A DNA stretch of 17,821 bases from Gammaproteobacteria bacterium (GTDB lineage Bacteria > Pseudomonadota > Gammaproteobacteria > Enterobacterales > Psychrobiaceae): contig JABSRS010000025.1 of NCBI GenBank assembly GCA_013214885.1, positions 1 to 17,821 on the forward strand, in the 5' to 3' direction. The position numbers and the translations under genes were made by a program. This document shows, in pieces, positions 8,719 through 15,060 of the stretch. Each line of letters opens with the position of its first letter. Positions within the stretch are counted from its first letter, which is position 1. The notes under the pieces are model-generated. The model saw only the letters and a program-made list of their open reading frames with translations, did not search any database and had not been told where the DNA came from.

Positions 8719-8808
8719 GCATAAAAGTAATACACTTTGTGTCCATTTTTATTACACTAATACTAATCTACCGCACAAGAAAAGGTTAACTCATTGATTT
8801 TATAGTGA

Positions 8809-8824
8809 TGGCGCATATTATGCA
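8809..8824 (+). promoter_or_regulatory. Candidate sigma-54 (-24/-12) promoter of the PEP-CTERM gene
   Basis: TGGCGCATATTATGCA matches the RpoN consensus TGGCAC-N5-TTGCA at 9 of the 11 specified positions. The essential GG (8810-8811) and GC (8822-8823) are exactly 12 nt apart. The predicted start near 8835 leaves a ~20-nt leader containing AGGAG (8847-8851). A sigma-70-like pair, TTGATT (8794-8799) and TATTAT (8816-8821) with a 16-nt spacer, overlaps it. Exosortase/PEP-CTERM systems often carry the PrsK-PrsR pair, whose PrsR is a sigma-54 activator, so sigma-54 control is biologically reasonable. Confidence 0.6.
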
Positions 8825-8856
8825 TACATATTTTTCATAAAAACTCAGGAGAATAT

Positions 8857-9714
8857 ATGCAAAAATTTAAATATCTGTCACTAATTTTCGCACTACTAAT
8901 CATATCGAGCACAGCCAATGCGGGTCTCATTACTGATTGGGACTATGATATCGTTAGTGGATTTAGTACCTACGCACCAGTTGACGATGCAAGTAATGAT
9001 GCTGTTATCGCAAGTAATAATAACTCACTAGGCGATCCAACAAAGTTATCATGGTTTGCTTATATTCCCGAAGACGATCGTAGCTCATTGGTAGTAACTC
9101 AAGTAACTGGATCAAACTTGCAAACCAACGCGGGAGATGTTGCTGGCAGTACATTAACCCATAGTAACAACCCTATTACCCCTCTGAGTAATTCAGAATC
9201 ATTATTAACAACGACGTTATTTACTCGCTTAGCATTAAATGCCACGGCTCCCATTACTGGTGTTCCATTTTTAGCACCTGACATTTCCTTTAATATTCGT
9301 TTTTATGAAACCCAAAACAATGGCGGAATTGATGGTATTTGTGAAGATGGTTTAGCAGCAAATGTAGCTGGGACCGTTCACGATAACGGTTGTGCTGATA
9401 TATTTGTATTGGAAAACTCTGAGGCATTAAATCAGAGCTTTATTATCGGTGACTATGAGTACACTTTAAGCCTCAGTTTTAATGCTAATAACGTACTATC
9501 TGTCCTTAATAATCAAGCTTGTCTTGCCGTGGGAGCAGCAGCTGGTTGTAATGGCTTTTTAACGAGAGAATCAGCTATAAATGTTCTAGAGACTTCATTT
9601 TCTATTTCAGCAACCAAAGCAATTCCTGAGCCATCAATTTTGGCTCTGTTCGGCTTAGCTTTCGTTATGCTAAACGTCAGAAGAAGAAAAATATCTAATA
9701 ATCTGTATTGTTAG
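8857..9714 (+). CDS. PEP-CTERM sorting domain protein, THxN type
   Basis: An exported protein of 285 residues. A Sec signal peptide (MQKFKYLSLIFALLIISSTANA, residues 1-22) is followed by a secreted body rich in Asn, Ser and Thr. The C-terminal sorting signal is complete: PEP at 257-259, a short hydrophobic segment (~261-274) and RRRK at 275-278, the tripartite signal handled by exosortase (EpsH) in Gram-negative bacteria. THSN at 101-104 fits the Shewanella/Colwellia-type THxN subgroup. Four cysteines in the second half may form disulfides, and a fifth is the last residue. AGGAG lies 5 nt before the ATG. No exosortase gene is in the window, so processing relies on genes elsewhere. Proteins of this class are associated with exopolysaccharide and surface matrix; the specific role here is unknown. 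Confidence 0.88.
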   Translation: MQKFKYLSLIFALLIISSTANAGLITDWDYDIVSGFSTYAPVDDASNDAVIASNNNSLGDPTKLSWFAYIPEDDRSSLVVTQVTGSNLQTNAGDVAGSTLTHSNNPITPLSNSESLLTTTLFTRLALNATAPITGVPFLAPDISFNIRFYETQNNGGIDGICEDGLAANVAGTVHDNGCADIFVLENSEALNQSFIIGDYEYTLSLSFNANNVLSVLNNQACLAVGAAAGCNGFLTRESAINVLETSFSISATKAIPEPSILALFGLAFVMLNVRRRKISNNLYC

Positions 9715-9720
9715 ACAATA

Positions 9721-9752
9721 AAATGCCGCTTACCAAGGTAAGCGGCATTTTT
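9721..9752. terminator. Bidirectional terminator between the PEP-CTERM and cytochrome genes
   Basis: A 13-bp stem AAATGCCGCTTAC/GTAAGCGGCATTT with a CAAG loop (9721-9750) continues into TTTTT (9748-9752) on the plus strand and CATTTTATT on the minus strand. It sits 6 nt after the PEP-CTERM stop and 16 nt after the cytochrome stop, so it can end both convergent transcripts. Confidence 0.93.
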
Positions 9753-9768
9753 ACGAATAAGTTTCAGC

Positions 9769-10083
9769 TTATTTTAACGAGCTGTAATATGCCGCTAGGT
9801 TAGCGATATCAGCGTCTGATAAAGGTGCAGCCATACCGTACATCATAACAGACATACCGCCAGTACGAGTCTTGTTTTTAAATGCTTTTAGCGAAGATTC
9901 GATGTAAGCAGCGTTTTGACCCTTAAGGTTTGGGTACATTGGTGCGATAGCCATGCCGTCAGCACCGTGACAACCAGAACACATCATTGATTTTGCTTTA
10001 CCAGCAGCGGCATCGCCTGCGGCGTTAGCTAGCATAGGAACAGATAGAGCGATTGCCATTGCAATGTAGCGTTTTTTTAACAT
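9769..10083 (-). CDS. Periplasmic class I c-type cytochrome
   Basis: A small soluble electron-transfer protein, 104 residues before export and about 82 after. The signal peptide MLKKRYIAMAIALSVPMLANA ends at residue ~21-22. The covalent heme site CSGCH is at residues 35-39. A Met-rich stretch (GGMSVMMYGMAAPLSD, 75-90) supplies the distal Met ligand, and the C-terminal helix DADIANLAAYYSSL is typical of cytochrome c4/c553-like folds. With one heme it resembles half of a di-heme c4. GGAG (10094-10091) lies 7 nt before the ATG. It has its own terminator and is divergent from the kinase. The redox partner is unknown; a donor to a terminal oxidase or reductase is possible. Confidence 0.93.
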   Translation of the reverse strand: MLKKRYIAMAIALSVPMLANAAGDAAAGKAKSMMCSGCHGADGMAIAPMYPNLKGQNAAYIESSLKAFKNKTRTGGMSVMMYGMAAPLSDADIANLAAYYSSLK

Positions 10084-10329
10084 TTTTAATCTCCAGATTA
10101 TTATAATTGTATCTTACGATACGCCAGTCTTTGATAAGCCTGTGGCGTAAGAATAATTAAACAATTGCGATTGATCCAAGATATATATCAATTTTTCGTT
10201 AAATATTTTCAAAAAAACAGTCTATCGTGCAAACATTAACCACTATTGAACGTGATATATACTAAGTTAAATTGCGAAAACACCATAATACGAATATTCT
10301 AGGGGCTACTCCAATGATAAAATAGTCCA
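10084..10329. promoter_or_regulatory. Divergent cytochrome/kinase regulatory region
   Basis: 246 nt of AT-rich sequence. An FNR-like site, AAGATATATATCAA (10178-10191), matches TTGAT-N4-ATCAA at 8 of 10 positions, about 95 nt upstream of the cytochrome start. It lies inside a larger dyad, ATTGAT (10170-10175) and ATCAAT (10187-10192). Toward the kinase, TTAACC (10236-10241) and TATACT (10258-10263) with a 16-nt spacer form a weak sigma-70 candidate. AGGGG at 10301-10305 precedes a 3-codon ORF. Confidence 0.4.
10314..10325 (+). CDS. Possible 3-codon leader ORF (MIK) ahead of the kinase
   Basis: ATG ATA AAA TAG lies 8 nt after AGGGG (10301-10305), the only Shine-Dalgarno-like sequence in the kinase leader. 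It ends 4 nt before the kinase ATG and is in another frame. It could feed ribosomes to the kinase by re-initiation. It may also be chance, since so short an ORF carries no coding signal of its own. Confidence 0.3.
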   Translation: MIK

Positions 10330-12150
10330 ATGAGCCAACCCAACCTGCAGCAATTTTACATTTCCGAAGAGCAATCAATCTATTTGCTTAATCATGCTGA
10401 CGCTGAAAAGCTTCGGGGATGGATTGACCTGTGTCACCACCAATTGCAGCAACTTGGCTATCGCCAAACTCAATACATTGGCAAGGGCGCCTATGGTTTT
10501 GCCTTTTCGGCACTGTCACCTGCCGATGAGCATTATGTGTTCAAGTTTTCTCGGATCACCTTACCTGAACATGTTCAAGACAGACTCGAAGAAGAAGGGT
10601 TGATGCTTGAGCAAGTAGATCATGAGTTAGTCCCTAAAAATCTCGGTTATTTTAAAATTGGTAAGCAACGGATCTTAGCCATGGAGCGGGCAATAGGTAT
10701 CGATCTTGAGCAATATTCAATTAAAAATGGCCCACTCAGCCCCCAAATTATTATTAGTATTGCCAGTCAAATAGCGAAAATATTATGTAAATTGCGCCAA
10801 TTACCTAAAACCATTATTCATGGTGATATTAAGCCTTCTAACATAGTTTATGATGAGAAAAACGACCGAGTTGGCTTAATCGATTGGGGCTCTTCGGTCT
10901 ATGCCCAGCTCGATTGCACAGGGCAGTTTATGTCAACCAATGTGATGGAGCTGATGTCTGGTGATTTACAACATAGTAACGCCAGGCTAGGCGACGTCTA
11001 TTTTATTGGTGAAGAACAACTCAATGGTGCTCTTTCATCACCTCGTTTTGACGAGCAAGGGCTCGCTGGCACCTTATATGCCTTAGCTTCAGGGCAGTCA
11101 TGCCGCTTTGGCTCGCAAGTCATCCCTGCAACTTCACTAGGGCTGCCTCGCGAGTTCGCTACTACGTTACAAAACATGCTAAGCAATGACATTAAACTTC
11201 GTCATCAAGCGGGCGACTATTTTATTAAAAATATCAAATACATGAAAAACATTGTGGTCCCCCCAGAGGCAATCGTACAATCGACTAGCGACTTACCTGT
11301 CTGGGTCCATCCACCAACATCCAATCTGGAATCGGTTGTTTACACGTCAAGAAAATCATTTCTGAAAGAGGAAGCGCATTTAAGTGATTTTGACAATATT
11401 GATGATGCCCAACTCGATAATTACTACAAAAATTTCCTCGGTGGCATGGGCGACAATTCCAAAGCTTTCTTAGCGGCGGTTAGCCGCCTCAGTAAGTTCC
11501 CAATTGTCGGTGGCTTAGCCATTCACTGGCAGGATGACGGCTTGTATATTGACTCGAACCTTAATCTCTATGATCAAAGCCTTCACTCATCATTTAACAG
11601 TGCCGTTAATAACATGGTGACATTAGCTCGCGCAATCGACCGTGAGGGGATTTTTAAGGCCTGTTTCTTTAATGCGCGGCAGACCAAACATATCGAGCGT
11701 GAAAATTCGCAATTACCTTATCAGCCAAGTGCTATTGAAACCCTAGAATTTGAAGTTCACCATCGTGGCAAAATCACCGACGAAAGCCGATTACATTCAT
11801 ATTTTGAAGATGAGAAAGATCCTGATGAGCTCCTAGTATTGCCCGATCAAATGATGGAAATATTAGCCCAAATGAATTTAGTCCATCACACTGGCTGTAT
11901 TATTTTTGAAGCACTAGAGAAAGACTTAAAGATCCATAATTATTTGTCGTTACTAGATGACTCTGAGCAACAGAATTTTAAACAACTGATCGATAAGTTA
12001 ATTGCTTTGGTGCCATTAATTAAAGGAACTGGTGTCTCTGGGTTTATGAAGTTCCCATACAAAGACAGCAAATTTTTTAGCGCTCAAGCAATGATGAAAG
12101 AGCACTTTTTAAATATCAACCCCAAGCTTAAGCTGGCGACTGTTACTTAA
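10330..12150 (+). CDS. Eukaryotic-like Ser/Thr protein kinase with unknown C-terminal domain
   Basis: A 606-residue cytoplasmic protein. The N-terminal half has the protein-kinase landmarks: the Gly-rich loop GKGAYG (51-56), ATP-anchoring Lys in VFKF (K72), an acidic helix with E88/E89, the catalytic loop HGDIKPSN (164-171, D166 and K168) and the metal-binding DWG (185-187) in place of DFG. RFDEQGLAGTLYALASGQ resembles the helix F region. It is expected to be active and to phosphorylate Ser/Thr. Residues from ~310 to 606 match nothing I recognise; they lack membrane segments and obvious repeats. No signal peptide is present. The ATG at 10330 has no Shine-Dalgarno of its own; AGGGG 24 nt upstream is better placed for a 3-codon ORF. 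Its 3' end overlaps the convergent Cys-rich gene by 8 bp. The substrate is unknown. Confidence 0.88.
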   Translation: MSQPNLQQFYISEEQSIYLLNHADAEKLRGWIDLCHHQLQQLGYRQTQYIGKGAYGFAFSALSPADEHYVFKFSRITLPEHVQDRLEEEGLMLEQVDHELVPKNLGYFKIGKQRILAMERAIGIDLEQYSIKNGPLSPQIIISIASQIAKILCKLRQLPKTIIHGDIKPSNIVYDEKNDRVGLIDWGSSVYAQLDCTGQFMSTNVMELMSGDLQHSNARLGDVYFIGEEQLNGALSSPRFDEQGLAGTLYALASGQSCRFGSQVIPATSLGLPREFATTLQNMLSNDIKLRHQAGDYFIKNIKYMKNIVVPPEAIVQSTSDLPVWVHPPTSNLESVVYTSRKSFLKEEAHLSDFDNIDDAQLDNYYKNFLGGMGDNSKAFLAAVSRLSKFPIVGGLAIHWQDDGLYIDSNLNLYDQSLHSSFNSAVNNMVTLARAIDREGIFKACFFNARQTKHIERENSQLPYQPSAIETLEFEVHHRGKITDESRLHSYFEDEKDPDELLVLPDQMMEILAQMNLVHHTGCIIFEALEKDLKIHNYLSLLDDSEQQNFKQLIDKLIALVPLIKGTGVSGFMKFPYKDSKFFSAQAMMKEHFLNINPKLKLATVT

Positions 12151-12499
12151 CTAATTTCTCAGCAGTGATTAATGTCGCATTAGCACGTTCGAGCCAACTG
12201 CAATTTTCACAATAACAGCGCCGGCGACTACGATGATTCGGCTGCAAATTAACATCGATATAGTCAATGCCGATTTTTAACTGTGAAATTAAGCGATCAA
12301 AGGCTTTTTTCTGACAACTACTGATGCTTTCTGTGTTACCGACGAACAGACATTCAACCCCTTGAAAGCAATCGGCACATTGTTCGTCATTGGCATTGTA
12401 AAAACCAGAATGAGGACAATCATCTAATTGTAATTGCCCTTGCATTTTAAATGCTGGAAACTCTAGTAATTCTATAATTTGTTGTTTGATCTTATCCAT
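12143..12499 (-). CDS. Cysteine-rich hypothetical protein
   Basis: A 118-residue cytoplasmic protein with no signal peptide or membrane segment. I do not recognise the family. It has eight cysteines (28, 41, 44, 50, 62, 95, 97, 100), including DDCPHSGFY, CADC and CYCENC, a layout that suggests zinc or Fe-S binding in two clusters separated by a helix-like middle. A basic patch RSRRR (91-95) precedes the second cluster. The clustered cysteines and family-like turns make it more than a chance ORF. No Shine-Dalgarno precedes the ATG, and a promoter candidate very close upstream hints at a near-leaderless mRNA. Its 3' end overlaps the kinase gene by 8 bp in convergent orientation, so their transcripts would be complementary at the ends. 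The function is unknown. Confidence 0.72.
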   Translation of the reverse strand: MDKIKQQIIELLEFPAFKMQGQLQLDDCPHSGFYNANDEQCADCFQGVECLFVGNTESISSCQKKAFDRLISQLKIGIDYIDVNLQPNHRSRRRCYCENCSWLERANATLITAEKLVK

Positions 12500-12517
12500 G
12501 AGAATAAACTAATTATC

Positions 12518-12562
12518 AAAAAACCCAATAATAACCGGCAACAGCCATCTTATTATTGGGTT
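12518..12562 (-). terminator. Rho-independent terminator of the metalloprotease gene
   Basis: On the minus strand a 13-bp perfect stem AACCCAATAATAA/TTATTATTGGGTT (arms 12562-12550 and 12534-12522, loop 15 nt) runs into six T residues (12523-12518), about 38 nt after the metalloprotease stop. The same segment contains a promoter-like pair for the next gene: TTGCCG (12541-12536) in the loop and GATAAT (12517-12512) just past the T-tract, with an 18-nt spacer. Confidence 0.85.
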
Positions 12563-12599
12563 AGATCAAAAAACTTGTCGCTACTTTCACTTTGCTTAA

Positions 12600-14996
12600 T
12601 TAAATTGGCGAACCAGGCGGTAATTTAGCGGGAGACCCGATTATTTTATACTGATCATCCTCTAGCCCCTTCTCAAGTCCTTGCGCTAAGACTCGGTAAT
12701 GACTACGTAATGATTTTGGCCCTTTCTTTCCTTGGCGAACTAACCACTTGGTTAGCTTGTTTATTTCAACAGCTAATTCCGATCGTGTCTCTGGAGCGAT
12801 ACTGACGCTATGATAAGCTTTCAGCAGTTGTTCGATAACAACATATTCGACTCGCTTTGCGACCAAACCATCGAGTCTTTTCGCTCGTTGTGCACTGAAA
12901 GCTTTTAAACTGCCATCAATAACAGAACTGATTACCTCACCAACCGATAGCTGCTCTGAATCCATTGACAGCTGCTGGGTTAGTCGATTAAGGCGCTGAC
13001 TATTTAATAAATACTTCAAGCTATGTCTCGCGCTAGCCTCGGCAATGGCCAGTGGATCAAAATTATGACCAAGACTTGAGCTAAAACTTTCACGATTGGC
13101 ATAAAAGCCATAAGCTTTGGGCGGCAATTGACTAATAATGTCTTGAGGCAGGGTTAAGAAATCTACGGTTAACGTTTGAAGTAATGCGGCTAATGCTTGA
13201 CGTTGCCACTGGCTATCGACCACGTGATGGCTCAACGGTTGACCCGATAATCCATAGTTAAAATCTACCCCAGCAATAATTTTACTCGCCGCTTGAACCT
13301 GATAACGGTGCAGCAAGTAAATAGGGGCTAGCATTTCTCGAAGTTCAGAATGAGCCAACGACGGATCGAGTATCGAGCTATTAAAGTTGTTCAACGCTTG
13401 CTGTCTCACCTTAATTAAGCGTACTAACTCTTGATCGGCCTTTGCTCCATTATCCCATAAATGCGCCCACGGGTTTGAACCACCAGCCGCACGGGCATCG
13501 CTATCAGAAATAAATTTAAAGCCCTGTGCTTTGGTTTGACTAATTAATTGATTCAATTGGCTCGGATCACTAAATTCACCGTAACCATAATTGATCACGT
13601 AATTATCCCATGCACCTAAGCCAACCCCGTAAGCATTGGATATATCAATTTTCCCATTGGTTAGTTCAATCAAAGGATGAGGATAATCCATCACCGACGC
13701 GCGCTCTTTAACACTAGCGGCAAAGTTGTGGGCCACACCTAACGTATGCCCTACTTCGTGTGCCGCTAGCTGACGGATCCTTGCTAAGGCCATTTCTTGC
13801 GCTTGCTGCTGGGCCACGGCTTTATCGATACCACCAAGTAACCCCATCGCAATTAGGTAATCTTGTTTCACTCGTAGCGAGCCTAAGCTGACATGGCCTT
13901 TTAAAATCTCACCCGTGCGAGGATCGGCGACCGAGCTACCATAAGACCAACCTCTAGTTGAGCGGTGAACCCACTGAATCACGTTATAGCGAACATCTAG
14001 CGGATCAGCCCCCTCAGGTAAAATTTCAACCTTATAACCGCCTTTAAAGCCTGCGCGCTCAAACGCATCAGTCCACCAGCGAGCACCATCAAGCAAGGCA
14101 CCGCGTACGGGTTCTGGCACGCCAGGATCAAGATAATAAGTAATTGGCTGCTCAACCTGGCCTTGGTCATTTTTGGTTAGGCGATGGCGATAAATAAATT
14201 TTTTCGCCAATGGCTTGGCAATAGGTTGAGCGTAATCGAGATACTCAAACGGGAAGTAGCCACTGTATGGATCAAATTTTCGACTGTGATAGTTTTCGTC
14301 AGGCAGTCTCACCAACGAGTGTCTAAAACGTAAAGAAACATAACGAGAATCAGGTGTGACGCTACTAATATGGCGCCCTTTGCTTTCACCATTTAAGGTA
14401 ACAACAGCGCTTAACTCCGTATTATCAACAAAACTTTTAGATTGCGACCAATCAACGACCGAGGTCTGGGTGTTAATTTGATAATTGCCAGCATCGGCAC
14501 CTTTGAGCGTCGCCGCGACGCCATGAACATCTTGAATAAGCCATGAACTAACATCGATAAGTAATTTATTATCACGCTGTGCAACTAATTCGAAGCTGGT
14601 AATAATTGACTCGGCGAAGGCTTGGTTGACGGCTAGTTTTTCACTAACATTGTCACTAATCGCACGATAATAAGGGTTCAGTTGACGCAACACAATTTTG
14701 CGACCAAAGCGTTCAAACTGAACTAAACGCGACTCGCCGATCTGTCCTCGGTCTAAACCAATATCATTGGAACCAAGCCCTTGCGGCAAACTAGTGACAT
14801 AAATAAATGGCTGATTTAACTCGGAAATCTCTAATAACAATGCGGATTGTTGGCGATCACCGTACAGATTAAAAAAACCTGTTTTAAGCGTTAATTTGCT
14901 GACGCTGTCATCGAAATCATCAGCCAATGCCGCCACTGAAATAAAGCTTAATAATACCAAGCCACCAATTAATTGTAACAATCTAGAGTAATTCAC
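12600..14996 (-). CDS. Exported zinc-dependent metalloprotease (DUF5117/DUF4953 type)
   Basis: About 798 residues. A hydrophobic signal (LLQLIGGLVLLSFISVAALA, ending near residue 25) directs export. The zinc site is HEVGHTLGVAHN (413-424), an extended HExxHxxGxxH metzincin-like motif. Upstream stand family blocks seen in these large proteases: PEPVRGALLDGARWWTDAFE, IQWVHRSTRGWSYGSSVADP and GHVSLGSLRVKQDY. The N-terminal ~270 residues correspond to the DUF5117-like beta domain; the part after the zinc site is mostly helical. No ATG is near the start. Candidates are GTG 15011, TTG 14999 and GTG 14996. GGGA 7 nt before 14996 favours the last, and the signal peptide is kept in all. It lies 64 nt downstream of the hybrid kinase on the same strand. 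The target proteins are unknown. Confidence 0.9.
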   Translation of the reverse strand: MNYSRLLQLIGGLVLLSFISVAALADDFDDSVSKLTLKTGFFNLYGDRQQSALLLEISELNQPFIYVTSLPQGLGSNDIGLDRGQIGESRLVQFERFGRKIVLRQLNPYYRAISDNVSEKLAVNQAFAESIITSFELVAQRDNKLLIDVSSWLIQDVHGVAATLKGADAGNYQINTQTSVVDWSQSKSFVDNTELSAVVTLNGESKGRHISSVTPDSRYVSLRFRHSLVRLPDENYHSRKFDPYSGYFPFEYLDYAQPIAKPLAKKFIYRHRLTKNDQGQVEQPITYYLDPGVPEPVRGALLDGARWWTDAFERAGFKGGYKVEILPEGADPLDVRYNVIQWVHRSTRGWSYGSSVADPRTGEILKGHVSLGSLRVKQDYLIAMGLLGGIDKAVAQQQAQEMALARIRQLAAHEVGHTLGVAHNFAASVKERASVMDYPHPLIELTNGKIDISNAYGVGLGAWDNYVINYGYGEFSDPSQLNQLISQTKAQGFKFISDSDARAAGGSNPWAHLWDNGAKADQELVRLIKVRQQALNNFNSSILDPSLAHSELREMLAPIYLLHRYQVQAASKIIAGVDFNYGLSGQPLSHHVVDSQWQRQALAALLQTLTVDFLTLPQDIISQLPPKAYGFYANRESFSSSLGHNFDPLAIAEASARHSLKYLLNSQRLNRLTQQLSMDSEQLSVGEVISSVIDGSLKAFSAQRAKRLDGLVAKRVEYVVIEQLLKAYHSVSIAPETRSELAVEINKLTKWLVRQGKKGPKSLRSHYRVLAQGLEKGLEDDQYKIIGSPAKLPPGSPI

Positions 14997-15000
14997 CAAT

Positions 15001-15027
15001 GTATCCCACACGAAAAGTTCGGGATAC
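15001..15027 (-). promoter_or_regulatory. Inverted repeat at the metalloprotease translation start
   Basis: GTATCCC (15027-15021) and GGGATAC (15007-15001), read on the minus strand, can pair across a 13-nt loop. The right arm contains the GGGA that would serve as ribosome site for GTG 14996. TATATAGT just upstream resembles a -10 element. The hairpin lacks a T-tract and is unlikely to be a terminator. Confidence 0.4.
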
Positions 15028-15060
15028 TATATACAATAATCGGTGAGGTTACTATTGCTA

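Noticed and set aside
10100..10105. Perfect TATAAT on the minus strand as cytochrome promoter
   Set aside because: Transcription would start within the ribosome site, leaving almost no leader, and no -35 is present.
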